Part shown: piece after piece, positions 8,012 to 17,967 of the stretch
Position numbering within the stretch: the first letter of the stretch is position 1
How the letters are laid out: each line of letters opens with the position of its first letter
Assembly: GCF_013004065.1 (NCBI RefSeq)
Contig: NZ_CP053084.1
Coordinates: 682,001-746,000 of the forward strand
DNA: 64,000 bases
Direction: 5' to 3'
DNA from: Limnobacter sp. SAORIC-580
GTDB lineage: Bacteria > Pseudomonadota > Gammaproteobacteria > Burkholderiales > Burkholderiaceae_B
Made by a program: the position numbers and the translations under genes
Notes under the pieces: model-generated
What the model saw: the letters and a program-made list of their open reading frames with translations, nothing else
What the model was told of the DNA's origin: nothing
Databases searched by the model: none

Positions 8012-11000
8012 TTCGCCCACCAACAAGTCGCCCAACGACTTCACATCGATTGCCTGCAACCCGGCCAACAGCGTTGTTGTGGAGGCTTGCGCAGGCAGTG
8101 GTAAAACCTGGTTGCTCACCGCACGCCTGTTTCGTTTGCTGTTAAGTGGGGCAAGGCCTGATCAAATTTTGGCGATTACCTTCACACGCAAAGCCGCGCA
8201 AGAAATGCAGGAACGCCTGTTTGGTTTGTTGCGTGAATGTGCCTTGTTGAGTGACGACAAGCTGAGCGCTTTGTTGACCGAACGCGGTGCCGTGGCCAAT
8301 GAGACCAACCTGAGCAAGGCGCGTGCGCTTGCGGGCGAGGTGCTGACCAATTCACGTGGGGTGACCATCGACACGTTCCATGGCTGGTTCGCGTCTTTGT
8401 GCCAAATGGCACCCTTGGCCAGTGGCTTTTCAAGGCAAAGCGAACCCACCGATCAAACCGGGTTCTGGATGGACATGGCCATTGATGTGTTCACAGCCAA
8501 TTTGCTGAACGATCAATCGGAATTGCTGCCAGCCTTTGACACGCTGGCCTCACAAATGGACCGTGCCGTGGTGCGCCAGGTGTTGCAGCATGCGTTGACC
8601 AATCGCGTGGCTTGCAGCCTGTGGTTGCACAACAGCGAAGCGCCACCGTTGAACTTGGTGTTTGGCATTGATGAAGGCGAACAATGGCCTGTTGAAGTGT
8701 TGAACAACAAGCATTATCTAGAGCAATGGCAACAAGCTGCACGCTGGCTGGCCTTGGGCACGGCGAAGCAACAGGGCCATGCTGTGGAAATTGAAAAGGC
8801 ACTGACTGCATTGCGGGAAGGTGGCGATGCAGGGGATGTTTTTGAGCAGCTGAAAGCGGTTTGTTTGACCGCAAAAAATGAACCGAGCAAAAACTTTTTC
8901 AAGATCACTGCGGGCCAGAAAACAGCGGTGGATGAAACAGACTATGTGCAAACCTTGGAGGGCTTGGCCCTGCAAACAGCACAGGCCTTGCAATTTGAAA
9001 AAGACCAGCTCGACATGCAGGCCACAGCTGCTTTGGCGCAATTGATTGAGCCCTTGTTTGACACGTACAAATCAATCAAGCTTGAGCAGGGTTTGTGCGA
9101 TTTCGATGACCTTGAAGCCACCGCATTGCGCATGTTGATGAATGATGAACAGCGCGCTTACATGCAGCAAAAACTGGACACGCGCGTGCGTCATTTGTTG
9201 GTGGATGAATTTCAAGACACCAACCCGGTGCAATGGAATATCTTGAAACTTTGGTTGCAAGACTACAGTGGTGATGACAAGCCCAGCGTGTTTTTGGTGG
9301 GCGACCCGAAACAATCAATTTACCGTTTTCGACGGGCCGAAGCGCGCTTGTTCAACCACGCGCGCACCTGGCTTGTGGAAAACTTCGCAGCCAAAACTTT
9401 GGAATCGGATTCAACACGGCGTTGTGCGCAGTCTGTGGTTAATGTGGTCAACACCGTGTTCGAGCCGGGGCAAACGCGGGGGCAAACTGCCTTTCGCACA
9501 CACACCAGTTTGGCTGGAAAAAGTGAATCCACGCTGAGCGGCTTGAATGTTTATCCCAAACTGCTCAAAGAAGAGCAAGGCCCCGATGAAGCGCAGCGTG
9601 TGGTGCACACTCTGCAACAGTGGCTGGCCAATGGCAGCATCCAGAATTTGAGTGAAGTGATGGTGCTGGTGCGCGCCCACAAAAGTGGCGTGCCCCTCAT
9701 GGCTGCTCTGCGTGAAGCCGGTTTGGCTTACACCATCAAAGACAAAGGCGAGCGTTACACCTCGCAGGTATGGGGTGACACCATTGCACTACTGGGTTTT
9801 CTGAATGACCCACATGCCAATTTGCACCTGCTGCAATTGTTGCGTTGCCCCCTCATTGGGCTTTCTTCGCCGCAATTTCAGGCGCTGATTCAAGCGGGTA
9901 AAACAACCCGGACCACCACTGGGGCCAACACCGTGTGGAGTACGCTGGAGGCCTTGGCCGGGCAACATGAGAGACCATGGGCGAACTTGCATGCGCAATT
10001 GTCGGAATGGCTGCGCATGGCGCGCGCCTTGCCGCTGTTTGAAACCCTGTCCAAAGTTGTTACCGATACCAAGGCCTCTGAAAAATATTTGAATTCAGCG
10101 TCACCGCGCCAGCGGGTCATGATGGCTGAGCACTGGGATTGGTTAAAAGCTTGGGCACTGGGTTTGAACAAGGGTCGTTTTCCAAGCCTGCAGCACGCTT
10201 TGGATGAGGCTGTGAAACTGCAAACCTATGCCAGCTCCGACAGCGAAGGCGCAGCCAACAACCCGGATGTCTTGCGCATCATGACCGTGCATTCAGCCAA
10301 GGGTTTGGAGGCAAACCACGTGTGGCTGTTCGATGCAAACTCGTCGCCCAAACCCGGTGGCAGCAATGCGGGTTTGCTGATCGATTGGGCTTTGGGTGAA
10401 TCGCACCCCAACTCAGTCACAGTGATGGGCAATTTGAGCAACCCCAGCCCAGGCCGTGCATCTGCTCAAACCATTGAGCAACAAGCTTATGCCGATGAGG
10501 AAGACCACTTGCTGTATGTGGCGCTAACCCGCGCCCGGTATTCCATTCACTTAAGTGGCAGTGAAAAGCGTGGGGCCAACAAGGGCTGGTATGAACGCTT
10601 GCTGCCTTTTGCCTCGCTAGTGCACAACACTTGGCCAACTTTTGAAAGTGCAATAAATGCATCCGATGAAGCCAGGCAAGGGCCCGCCCAAATTGAATTG
10701 GCTGGGCTGTTCGATCCCCCCGCCGTGTGGGTACGCCCGCAGTTTCCGGTACTGAAAGCATTGAATGCGCCTGTGGGCAAGGTGGTGCCTCGTATTACCA
10801 CGCCCGAATTGCGAAAAGGCACAGCCTGGCATGCTGCGCTTGAATGGGTTGACGAGCTGTTTGATGTGCCTTTCGACACTTGGTGGGCGCGGGTGTTGGT
10901 GCGCTGCGAGGCGGTGTTTCGACCCCTGCGGGACGATGAATTGCTGCATGTGGAGCAAGCCTGCCGTTTGCTGGTGGATAAGGCTGACTTGCAGCCCTGG

Positions 11001-11288
11001 TTGCAAAGTGCTGTGGTCAGCAACAACCGTGTGTTCAATGAACTGGAATGGGTGCTGGGCGATGGTCGGTCGCTTCGGGCTGACCGGGTGCTTGAGTTGT
11101 CCGACCGTTTTCTGGTGCTGGACTACAAATGGGCAGTAAATGCAGGAAATTTGGAAGGCTATACCCAGCAAGTGCTTGAATACGTGGGTTTAGTTGACCT
11201 CACCCTGAACAAGGGCAATAAACTGGCGTCCACACAAGCTGCACTGATTGACCGGCATGGCGAGGTTCACTGGCTGACTTCGGTGTAG
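8004..11288 (+). CDS. AddA-like UvrD/REP helicase-nuclease
   Basis: A 1094-residue superfamily 1A helicase. Motif I is AGSGKT (residues 30-35), motif Ia ITFTRKAAQEMQERL, motif II VDEFQDTN at about 400, motif III VGDPKQSIYRFR at about 435, motif V TVHSAKGLE at about 760 and motif VI LLYVALTRAR at about 835. The C terminus carries a PD-(D/E)XK nuclease (RADRVLEL, VLDYKWA, QQVLEY, about residues 1025-1060). This is the AddA layout; with the overlapping upstream gene it should form an AddAB-type complex that resects broken ends and loads RecA. Symbol withheld because the family is annotated inconsistently. Confidence 0.9.
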   Translation: MTDSPTNKSPNDFTSIACNPANSVVVEACAGSGKTWLLTARLFRLLLSGARPDQILAITFTRKAAQEMQERLFGLLRECALLSDDKLSALLTERGAVANETNLSKARALAGEVLTNSRGVTIDTFHGWFASLCQMAPLASGFSRQSEPTDQTGFWMDMAIDVFTANLLNDQSELLPAFDTLASQMDRAVVRQVLQHALTNRVACSLWLHNSEAPPLNLVFGIDEGEQWPVEVLNNKHYLEQWQQAARWLALGTAKQQGHAVEIEKALTALREGGDAGDVFEQLKAVCLTAKNEPSKNFFKITAGQKTAVDETDYVQTLEGLALQTAQALQFEKDQLDMQATAALAQLIEPLFDTYKSIKLEQGLCDFDDLEATALRMLMNDEQRAYMQQKLDTRVRHLLVDEFQDTNPVQWNILKLWLQDYSGDDKPSVFLVGDPKQSIYRFRRAEARLFNHARTWLVENFAAKTLESDSTRRCAQSVVNVVNTVFEPGQTRGQTAFRTHTSLAGKSESTLSGLNVYPKLLKEEQGPDEAQRVVHTLQQWLANGSIQNLSEVMVLVRAHKSGVPLMAALREAGLAYTIKDKGERYTSQVWGDTIALLGFLNDPHANLHLLQLLRCPLIGLSSPQFQALIQAGKTTRTTTGANTVWSTLEALAGQHERPWANLHAQLSEWLRMARALPLFETLSKVVTDTKASEKYLNSASPRQRVMMAEHWDWLKAWALGLNKGRFPSLQHALDEAVKLQTYASSDSEGAANNPDVLRIMTVHSAKGLEANHVWLFDANSSPKPGGSNAGLLIDWALGESHPNSVTVMGNLSNPSPGRASAQTIEQQAYADEEDHLLYVALTRARYSIHLSGSEKRGANKGWYERLLPFASLVHNTWPTFESAINASDEARQGPAQIELAGLFDPPAVWVRPQFPVLKALNAPVGKVVPRITTPELRKGTAWHAALEWVDELFDVPFDTWWARVLVRCEAVFRPLRDDELLHVEQACRLLVDKADLQPWLQSAVVSNNRVFNELEWVLGDGRSLRADRVLELSDRFLVLDYKWAVNAGNLEGYTQQVLEYVGLVDLTLNKGNKLASTQAALIDRHGEVHWLTSV

Positions 11289-11297
11289 AATTCAGTC

Positions 11298-11394
11298 TGG
11301 CGGGCCTCCCCGCATGGCGTAGCGGCCAACCTGGTCAGGTCCGGAAGGAAGCAGCCACAACCGTGAAGTCAGTGCCGGGGTTCTGGCTCGCCTC
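11298..11394 (+). ncRNA. ffs: 4.5S / small signal recognition particle RNA
   Basis: Contains the near-invariant bacterial SRP RNA core GGTCAGGTCCGGAAGGAAGC and the matching 3' strand with AGTGCCGGGG. The ends pair as a closing stem (11299-11306 with 11385-11392, one G.U pair), giving a hairpin of about 97 nt, followed by a T-rich tail. This RNA scaffolds Ffh for co-translational targeting. ffs directly upstream of dnaX is a recurrent arrangement in proteobacteria. End positions are from base pairing and could be off by a few bases. Confidence 0.96.
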
Positions 11395-11452
11395 TTAATT
11401 TGTTGGACCCAGCGCGGAATCAACCGTGGACACAAACGTGGACCCAATCTGA

Positions 11453-13291
11453 ATGAATCAAACCGTATCTCAGGCTTTGGCACGAAAATGGCGACCGCGA
11501 GACTTTGATTCTCTGGTGGGCCAGGCCCATGTGGTTAAAGCCCTCTCCCACGCGCTCGACAATCAACGCCTGCACCATGCCTATTTGTTCACCGGCACCC
11601 GCGGTGTAGGCAAAACCACCATTGCCCGAATTCTGGCCCGCGCCGTGAACTGCGAGCAGGGTATTAGCCGCACGCCTTGTGGCAAGTGCCAGGCTTGTGT
11701 CGAAATCAGCCAGGGCCGGTTTGTCGATTTGCTGGAAGTGGATGCAGCCACCAACACGCGCGTGGATGAGATGCGTGCCTTGCTTGAGAACGCCATGTAC
11801 GCGCCCACCGCAGGCCGCTACAAGGTGTATGTCATCGACGAAGTGCACATGCTGTCGACCAGTGCATTCAACGCCATGCTGAAAACGCTGGAAGAGCCAC
11901 CAGGCCATGTGCTGTTTATTTTGGCCACCACCGATCCGCAAAAAATTCCAGCCACGGTGTTGTCGCGTTGCCTGCAGTTTGCCTTGCGCCAATTGCCGCC
12001 CGACCAGCTTGCAGACCACCTGGCCCACATTCTGACGGAAGAGAAAATTGCCTTTGAGCCCGGTGCGCTGCGCCTCTTGGCCAAGGCCGCACGTGGCAGT
12101 GTGCGTGATGCACTTTCACTGACTGACCAGGCCATTGCCTACAGCGCAGGCCATGTGGGTGAAGAAACCGTACGAACCATGCTGGGCGCTGTGGATCAGC
12201 AAGTAGTGCATCAGTTGCTGCAAGCCCTGGCTGTTGGCGATGGCAAGGCTTTGCTTGAATTGAGCAATGCGCTGGCCACAGCCAGTGCGCCATTTGGCGC
12301 CATTCTCGACGAACTGGCCGCCATTGCTTACCGGCTTTCGGTTGCGCACTTTGCCGGTGAACTTGATGCTGATGACCCCGACCAGGCGGCGCTACAACAC
12401 CCGCAAGGTGCTTTTGGTGCCGAAGATTTGCAACTGATTTATCAAATTGCCACCCATGCCCGTGCTGAATTGCATTTGGCCCCAGAGGAACACATTGGGT
12501 TCTCCATGGCGCTGGTGCGCATGTTGGCCTTCAAGCCGGGTGGGCAAGTTGCGGTGGGCCGTACCATGCCCTTGGCTCCAGCAGCCATCAAAGCGACCGT
12601 TCCCCTGTTGGCAGCCAAACCCGCTGCGGCTAAACCAGTGGTGGCTGCTGTGCCTTCAATGCCTGTTGAGGTTTCCGCTGAGGTCCCTGCTGCGCCTGTC
12701 ATGGAGTCGACCACACCCAAGGGCCCATCGCCTGCGCTTGTGGAGGAATTCGACGAATCACCACCCTGGGACACCGCCGATGATTTGCCTGTGGCCCAAT
12801 CGAAGCCCGTTGTGCCTGCATCTGCATCAGCGTCGGAATTTAAACCGCAACCGGCTTATACCCAATCAGCCAATGGCAATTTGCCCAGTGCGGCCAACTG
12901 GCCGCAGGTGTCTCAAGAAGTGCCCGCCAAGGGTTTGACCCGCCAGGCGCTTGTGCAGGCCGAACTGGTTGAGGCCAGTCGGGATGGCGAGGTGCTGCAC
13001 ATTGTTTTGCGCACAGCAATTAAAGCCTACACCGAACCCAGCATGGCGGCCCGTCTTGAGAGCGCACTGGGCCAGTACTATGGAAGCACTGTCCGTTTGC
13101 AAATGCAGTTTGGTGAGGCGCAGCAAACCGCGCATGCGGTGCAAAGTGAAACCCGCAGGCAAGCCCTTGAAGGCGCCAAGCAAGCCTTGCAGGAAGACCC
13201 GTTTTTAAAAGACATTCAGAACTTGATGGGCGCAACTGTGGTCTCAGGTTCAGAACGCACGCTGAGCAATACAGGCCCAGCCGATATTTGA
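11453..13291 (+). CDS. dnaX: DNA polymerase III subunit tau/gamma
   Basis: 612 residues. The AAA+ clamp-loader domain begins [15 protein letters not shown] with Walker [10 protein letters not shown] (residues 48-56), a zinc module ([16 protein letters not shown]), DEVH Walker B near 125 and sensor ATTDPQKIP. Residues beyond about 370 are an Ala/Pro/Val-rich linker followed by the tau-specific C-terminal domain that contacts polymerase alpha and DnaB. I found no A6G slippery site with a nearby -1 stop like that used to make gamma in E. coli, so gamma production is not predicted here. ybaB and recR follow within 20 bases, the usual order. Confidence 0.97.
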   Translation: MNQTVSQALARKWRPRDFDSLVGQAHVVKALSHALDNQRLHHAYLFTGTRGVGKTTIARILARAVNCEQGISRTPCGKCQACVEISQGRFVDLLEVDAATNTRVDEMRALLENAMYAPTAGRYKVYVIDEVHMLSTSAFNAMLKTLEEPPGHVLFILATTDPQKIPATVLSRCLQFALRQLPPDQLADHLAHILTEEKIAFEPGALRLLAKAARGSVRDALSLTDQAIAYSAGHVGEETVRTMLGAVDQQVVHQLLQALAVGDGKALLELSNALATASAPFGAILDELAAIAYRLSVAHFAGELDADDPDQAALQHPQGAFGAEDLQLIYQIATHARAELHLAPEEHIGFSMALVRMLAFKPGGQVAVGRTMPLAPAAIKATVPLLAAKPAAAKPVVAAVPSMPVEVSAEVPAAPVMESTTPKGPSPALVEEFDESPPWDTADDLPVAQSKPVVPASASASEFKPQPAYTQSANGNLPSAANWPQVSQEVPAKGLTRQALVQAELVEASRDGEVLHIVLRTAIKAYTEPSMAARLESALGQYYGSTVRLQMQFGEAQQTAHAVQSETRRQALEGAKQALQEDPFLKDIQNLMGATVVSGSERTLSNTGPADI

Positions 13292-13307
13292 CAGGAGAGA
13301 TTTCGAC

Positions 13308-13640
13308 ATGAACATGATGAAAGGCCAACTGGCCGGCTTGATGAAACAAGCCCAGCAAATGCAGGAAAAGATGGCCAAGATGCAGGCCGAAATTGGTGCC
13401 CTGGAAGTGGAGGGGCAATCGGGCGGTGGTATGGTGAAAGTGGTGATGACCTGCAAGCACGATTGCAAGCGCATTACCATTGACCCCTCGCTGTTGGGCG
13501 AAGACAAGGACATGCTGGAAGATTTGGTTGCCGCAGCATTCAACGACGCTGTGCGCAAAGCCGAAGCCACCATGACTGAAAAAATGTCCTCAGTCACGGC
13601 CGGTTTCCCAATGCCCCCCGGCTTCAAAATGCCATTTTAA
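13308..13640 (+). CDS. ybaB: YbaB/EbfC nucleoid-associated protein
   Basis: 110 residues with the family pattern: a Met/Gln-rich N-terminal helix ([23 protein letters not shown]), a central strand region ([48 protein letters not shown]) and a Met/Pro-rich tail. These dimeric proteins bind DNA with little sequence preference. It sits between dnaX and recR, as in most proteobacteria, with an AGGAGA ribosome binding site just upstream. Confidence 0.95.
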   Translation: MNMMKGQLAGLMKQAQQMQEKMAKMQAEIGALEVEGQSGGGMVKVVMTCKHDCKRITIDPSLLGEDKDMLEDLVAAAFNDAVRKAEATMTEKMSSVTAGFPMPPGFKMPF

Positions 13641-13649
13641 TTTTCACAC

Positions 13650-14285
13650 ATGAGCCGTTCCGCGTTTGACGCCTTTGATGGCCTCGACCCTTTGGTTGAT
13701 CTGGTGCAGGCGCTCAAGCGCTTGCCCGGCGTGGGGCCAAAGTCGGCGCAACGCCTGGCTTTTCATTTGTTGCAAAATGATCGCCAGGCCGCCACGGCGC
13801 TTGGTGAATCGCTACTGAAAGCAGTGGCGGAAATACGCCACTGCAGCATGTGCAACAATTTTTGCCATGCCGATGTGTGCTCTATTTGCAGCGACACCCG
13901 TCGCAATCCAGGTTTATTGTGTGTGGTTGAAACACCTGCTGACCTTGCTGCCATTGAGGCCACGCAAACCTATCGCGGTTACTACTACGTGTTGATGGGC
14001 CGTGCCTCGCCATTGGATGGTGTGCGCCCTGAGTCCTTGGACTGGCCCAAGTTAAGCCAGCGCCTGGACGACAGCGAAGTGAAGGAAGTGATTCTGGCCA
14101 CCAACTTCACCAACGAGGGCGAGGCCACGGCCGTGTTTCTCACCGATCGAATTCGCCGTATGGCACTGAAGGTGAGTCGCCTTGCCCGTGGCGTGCCTAT
14201 AGGTGGCGAGCTTGAATACACCGACCCCAGCACCGTGGCGCGGGCTTTGTTGGACCGTCGCCAGTTGGGCTCTGACCCGGAATAA
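13650..14285 (+). CDS. recR: Recombination protein RecR
   Basis: 211 residues. An N-terminal helix-hairpin-helix ([20 protein letters not shown]), a four-cysteine zinc motif ([16 protein letters not shown], about residues 62-77), a Toprim domain ([15 protein letters not shown]) and the C-terminal region ([24 protein letters not shown]). RecR works with RecF/RecO to load RecA on SSB-coated gaps. It starts 9 bases after the ybaB stop and is co-transcribed with dnaX-ybaB. Confidence 0.97.
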   Translation: MSRSAFDAFDGLDPLVDLVQALKRLPGVGPKSAQRLAFHLLQNDRQAATALGESLLKAVAEIRHCSMCNNFCHADVCSICSDTRRNPGLLCVVETPADLAAIEATQTYRGYYYVLMGRASPLDGVRPESLDWPKLSQRLDDSEVKEVILATNFTNEGEATAVFLTDRIRRMALKVSRLARGVPIGGELEYTDPSTVARALLDRRQLGSDPE

Positions 14286-14312
14286 CTCTTTTATTTTTGC
14301 CAGCGGCTTTCC

Positions 14313-15533
14313 ATGACCAATCCTTCTGAGCAATCTTCCACCACCAACCTTGGTCCTTTGGCGGGCATCCGTGTGCTTGAATTGGGTTCACTGATTGCCG
14401 GGCCGTTTGCCAGCCGAATGCTCGGCGAATTCGGTGCCGAAGTCATCAAGGTTGAAACCCCAGGCAGTGGCGACCCCATTCGCAAATGGCGTGTGCTGCA
14501 CGAGGGCAATTCCCTGTGGTGGGCTGTGCAGGCCCGCAACAAAAAATCGATCACGCTGAACTTAAAAGCCGAGGAAGGGCTGGCTGTATTGCGCAAGCTG
14601 ATTGAAAGCGCCGACATGCTGGTGGAAAATTTCCGCCCAGGCCAACTCGAAAAGTGGGGCTTAAGCCCAGAACAATTGCAGACTATGAACCCGGGCCTGA
14701 TTGTGGTTCGCCTGAGCGGCTTTGGCCAAACTGGCCCCTACAAAGACCGCCCCGGTTTTGGTGCCATTGCGGAATCGATTGGTGGCATGCGGTTTTTAAG
14801 TGGCGACACCGACCGCCCGCCTGTGCGTGTGGGTATTTCGATTGGTGATTCACTGGCCGGTTTGCATGCAGTAATCGGTGCGCTGATGGCCTTGCAGCAT
14901 CGCCACAAAACAGGCAAGGGGCAGGTTGTGGACGTGGCGCTGTATGAATCGGTGTTCAACATGATGGAAAGCCTGCTGCCCGAATATGACTTTGCAGGTG
15001 TGGTTCGCAAACGTTCCGGTGCAAGTTTGCCGGGCATTGTGCCATCGAACACTTACACCTGCGGTTGCGGCGGATTCATTGTGATTGGTGGCAATGGTGA
15101 CGCCATTTTCAAGCGCCTGATGGTGGCAATTGGTCGAAGCGATTTCTCAGAAAACCCCGACATGGCCAGCAACGATGGCAGAGTTCGCCACACCGAGTTG
15201 ATTGACAGCACCATTGCCCAGTGGTGCAAGGAACGCAGCATTGACGAGGCGCTTGAAGTGCTCGAAAAAGCCGATGTGCCTGTCAGCAAAATTTACAGCA
15301 TTGAAGACATTGTGCGCGACCCGCAATTCGCTGCACGCGGCATGATTGAAGAACATGCCTTTGGCGACGACCGTACTTTGAAAGTGCCGGGTATTGTGCC
15401 CAAGTTAAGCGATACACCCGGCCAAACCCGTTGGCTAGGGCCCAAGCTGGGTGAGCACAATGCGCAAGTGTTGGCAGGGCTTGGTTATTCGGCTGAAGAG
15501 ATTCAGCAGATGAAGGATGGTGGGGTGATTTGA
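14313..15533 (+). CDS. Class III CoA-transferase (CaiB/BaiF family)
   Basis: A 406-residue family III CoA-transferase: N-terminal LAGIRVLELGSLIAGPFASRMLGEFGAEVIKVE, the ARNKKSITLNL segment, VENFRPG, SGFGQTGPYKDRPGFG, and the likely catalytic Asp in SIGDSLAGLHA near residue 187. These enzymes move CoA between carboxylic acids (formyl-CoA/oxalate, succinyl-CoA/acid, carnitine and aromatic acids). The substrate cannot be told from sequence and no pathway gene adjoins it. It follows recR after 27 bases; the next gene is convergent. Confidence 0.9.
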   Translation: MTNPSEQSSTTNLGPLAGIRVLELGSLIAGPFASRMLGEFGAEVIKVETPGSGDPIRKWRVLHEGNSLWWAVQARNKKSITLNLKAEEGLAVLRKLIESADMLVENFRPGQLEKWGLSPEQLQTMNPGLIVVRLSGFGQTGPYKDRPGFGAIAESIGGMRFLSGDTDRPPVRVGISIGDSLAGLHAVIGALMALQHRHKTGKGQVVDVALYESVFNMMESLLPEYDFAGVVRKRSGASLPGIVPSNTYTCGCGGFIVIGGNGDAIFKRLMVAIGRSDFSENPDMASNDGRVRHTELIDSTIAQWCKERSIDEALEVLEKADVPVSKIYSIEDIVRDPQFAARGMIEEHAFGDDRTLKVPGIVPKLSDTPGQTRWLGPKLGEHNAQVLAGLGYSAEEIQQMKDGGVI

Positions 15534-15587
15534 ATTGTGGGGAGTTGAAGCGTTGCTGGCTCTGCAAATCTGCGCCTCACCAACACC

Positions 15588-16538
15588 TTATGCCTTCAAC
15601 AACCCATCCAGCGTAACCGAATCTTTCACAAATGCTCGAATGCCTTCCGCCAGTTTCTCTGTGCCCATGGCATCGGCATTCAATTCAAAGCGAAAAGCCG
15701 CTTCGCCGTCGGGGAATGTTTCACGTGGCTGAGCAAGTGCCCAATCAATGCCCAGGTCGACCTTCAGTGGCGCATCGTCCGCCCGCAGTTCAGCCAACAA
15801 CTCAGGGCTGATGGTAAGCAGGTCGCAACCTGCCAGCGCCTTGATTTGCCCCGCATTGCGAAAGCTGGCCCCCATTACTTCCGTGCGAATTTCATTTTGT
15901 TTGTAGTAGGCGTAAATGCGGCGCACCGATTGCACGCCAGGGTCGTTCACGCCCGCATTGGCAGCTTCATCCCAATTGCTACCAGCCGATTTTTTGTACC
16001 AGTCATAAATTCGACCCACAAAAGGTGAAATCAATTGAACACCGGCTTTGGCGCAAGCATGCGCTTGAATGGGCGAGAACAGGAGTGTGAGGTTGCAATG
16101 AATGCCCTCTGCTTCAAGGGCTTTCGCTGCTTGAATGCCTTCCCAGGTGGAGGCAATTTTGATCAACAGGCGTTTTTCTGTCGCAATGCCTTCAGCCCGG
16201 TACAGGGACACAATTCGCTTGGCGCGGGCAATGGTGGCCTCTGTGTCAAAGCTAAGCCTCGCATCCACTTCGGTGGAAACACGACCAGGAATAATTTTCA
16301 GAATTTCAGTGCCAAAAGCCACCAACAGGCGATCGGTTTGCAGCTCAAGCGGCTCATGGCCATATGCAACCTTGATTTGCTCCAGCAGGGGCAAATATTG
16401 TGGTTTTTGAACTGCTTTTAAAATCAGCGATGGGTTGGTGGTGGCGTCTTGGGGAAGAAAGGCGGCAATCGCCTGAAAGTCACCCGTGTCAGCCACCACA
16501 GTGGTGGCTTGTTTCAGTTGTTCTAATGCGTTGCTCAT
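15588..16538 (-). CDS. tal: Transaldolase
   Basis: 316 residues from the ATG at 16538 ([21 protein letters not shown]), which matches the start of TalB-type transaldolases; a longer TTG-initiated version (from 16562) is less likely. Seen: [10 protein letters not shown], the Schiff-base lysine in [15 protein letters not shown] (about residue 130), [35 protein letters not shown], and [28 protein letters not shown]. It transfers dihydroxyacetone units between sedoheptulose-7-phosphate and glyceraldehyde-3-phosphate in the pentose phosphate pathway. It stands alone, convergent with the CoA-transferase. Confidence 0.96.
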   Translation of the reverse strand: MSNALEQLKQATTVVADTGDFQAIAAFLPQDATTNPSLILKAVQKPQYLPLLEQIKVAYGHEPLELQTDRLLVAFGTEILKIIPGRVSTEVDARLSFDTEATIARAKRIVSLYRAEGIATEKRLLIKIASTWEGIQAAKALEAEGIHCNLTLLFSPIQAHACAKAGVQLISPFVGRIYDWYKKSAGSNWDEAANAGVNDPGVQSVRRIYAYYKQNEIRTEVMGASFRNAGQIKALAGCDLLTISPELLAELRADDAPLKVDLGIDWALAQPRETFPDGEAAFRFELNADAMGTEKLAEGIRAFVKDSVTLDGLLKA

Positions 16539-16666
16539 GGCTTGATGGTGGCGAAAATTCAACGAAGTACGCTTCAGTATAGGCTTTTAAGGCATTTATT
16601 TGATGAATGAAATAGTATCCTTTGAACAGGAATTAAAAAAAACACAACAAACAATGAGTACTCGCC

Positions 16667-17020
16667 ATGTATTCTGAACAAGAATTGGAACAACAACCCT
16701 TGATTGATGATGATCAATGGGGACGCCTCGAGAGTGAATTGGGGCTTGAAATGCTGCAGGAATTCGCACAAGAGTTTTTCGAAGAAACGCGTGAAATCTG
16801 GTTTGTGCCTGGTTTTGATCCTTTCTCCATCGAGGAAAAAGCGTTTAAATCCATGGCGCACCGAAGCGCGGGTGCAGCGGGCACCATCGGTTTCAAAAAA
16901 CTCAGGTTCGCTTTTTTGTGCATGGAGCACAATCCGCTTGGGGATGAAACCCGGCATTACCTGTCGGCCATGGCCACTATTTTTCAATCGACCCAGGACT
17001 GGGTGCAAAGCAAGCAATAA
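16667..17020 (+). CDS. Hpt-like (histidine phosphotransfer) domain protein, Lys of the motif missing
   Basis: A 117-residue, mainly helical acidic protein. Residues about 60-85 read KAFKSMAHRSAGAAGTIGFKKLRFAFLCME, which resembles the Hpt motif (HxxKGSAxxxGAxxL) with the phospho-accepting His kept but the following Lys replaced by Ala (HRSAG). The length fits a stand-alone Hpt module. No kinase is directly adjacent; a soluble histidine kinase and a degenerate HD-GYP protein lie 2-3 kb downstream. It precedes dsbB by 3 bases and probably shares its transcript. A coincidental likeness cannot be excluded. Confidence 0.55.
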   Translation: MYSEQELEQQPLIDDDQWGRLESELGLEMLQEFAQEFFEETREIWFVPGFDPFSIEEKAFKSMAHRSAGAAGTIGFKKLRFAFLCMEHNPLGDETRHYLSAMATIFQSTQDWVQSKQ

Positions 17021-17023
17021 ATC

Positions 17024-17527
17024 ATGCAATATTCTTCAGCACGGCCCTGGGCAAGCCTGGGCCTGGCAATTAGTCTTGGTGCGTTGGGTTTGGCACTGTT
17101 CTTTCAAATCAGCAAAGAATGGTTTCCGTGCCCGTTGTGCATTATTCAGCGTTATGCCTACCTTGCAACTGCCTTTGGCTTTTTGGGTATTGGTTTGACC
17201 AGTCGAAAAAGTATGTGGTCAGCGGTGTTTGTGTTGTTGGCACTGCTTGGCTTTGTGGCGGGTGCGGGGGTGGCTTTCTACCATGTGTGGGTGTTGTCGA
17301 ACCCGGCTCAAACCTGCGGCGTTGACCCCCTGCAAAACACTTTGAATGCTTTACCCTGGGTTCAGTATTGGCCCGATATGTTCGTTGCCGACGGTTTGTG
17401 TACCGATGAATATCCACCTTTGTGGGGTTTGTCATTGCCCATGTGGAGCGGGCTTGGTTTTCTGGCGCAAGGCCTTGTGTTGTTGATTGCCGTTCGTACC
17501 CGGCAGTACGTCAAAGGCTCATGGTAA
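17024..17527 (+). CDS. dsbB: Disulfide bond formation protein DsbB
   Basis: A 167-residue inner-membrane protein with four transmembrane helices. The first periplasmic loop carries the redox pair CPLC (about residues 36-39, EWFPCPLCIIQRYAY); the second carries the pair in TCGVDPLQ and ADGLCTDE. The Arg of QRYAY that contacts quinone is present. DsbB reoxidises DsbA and passes electrons to ubiquinone. No dsbA is seen in the window. Confidence 0.93.
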   Translation: MQYSSARPWASLGLAISLGALGLALFFQISKEWFPCPLCIIQRYAYLATAFGFLGIGLTSRKSMWSAVFVLLALLGFVAGAGVAFYHVWVLSNPAQTCGVDPLQNTLNALPWVQYWPDMFVADGLCTDEYPPLWGLSLPMWSGLGFLAQGLVLLIAVRTRQYVKGSW

Positions 17528-17828
17528 TTGGGTTGGCCAGGGTCACCCAGTTCTGGGTGCTTTGGCTGGCCATTTGCTTTCTTTCCAGGGTTTCCATGTA
17601 GCCAAGCAAGGCACCCAGTGCGTCCATGGCATGCGGGTTTTTGCTCTGCCTGACAGCGTGCAAAACCACGGCCAGTGCATCGTCAAGATTGGCGTCGCTG
17701 TCCTGCAAAGGAGCGGCCATTTGAAGCTCAACAGTTTCCGGGAAACGGAAGTCGTGTTTGGGTGTGGCGTGCAGTTGTATGGTTTGCATGGTGGTGAACC
17801 TGGATCTGACTTGATCCAAGAATCTCAT
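17511..17828 (-). CDS. Small hypothetical protein
   Basis: About 105 residues from the ATG at 17828 (a GTG six codons upstream is possible). It starts MRFLDQVRSRF and contains a charged helical middle (DANLDDALAVVLHAVRQSKNPHAMDALGALLGYMETLERKQMA). I recognise no family, signal peptide or membrane segment. It overlaps the 3' end of dsbB by 17 bases on the other strand. In support, the 440-base space between dsbB and the HD-GYP-like gene has no better ORF and the composition looks like real protein. Moderate doubt remains. Confidence 0.45.
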   Translation of the reverse strand: MRFLDQVRSRFTTMQTIQLHATPKHDFRFPETVELQMAAPLQDSDANLDDALAVVLHAVRQSKNPHAMDALGALLGYMETLERKQMASQSTQNWVTLANPITMSL

Positions 17829-17967
17829 CTTTGCCGCTGTGCCCACTTTCTGAATAAACCACTTTTTTTGATCCAGTTCAGCAGATCCCCGAAACGGACC
17901 CCACCGATCGGGCGATCATTTTTTTGGCAGTCCGCTCGTTATGTATTAGACGAATAGGAGTCTGCCC

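Noticed and set aside
11930..11960. A-rich run in dnaX considered as a frameshift site for gamma
   Set aside because: It is a run of six A followed by T, not A6G, and lies near codon 163, too early to give a gamma-like product.
17487..17957. Plus-strand ORF overlapping dsbB 3' end and the following gap
   Set aside because: It starts inside dsbB in another frame and shows no recognisable protein pattern; the minus-strand small ORF is a slightly better candidate.
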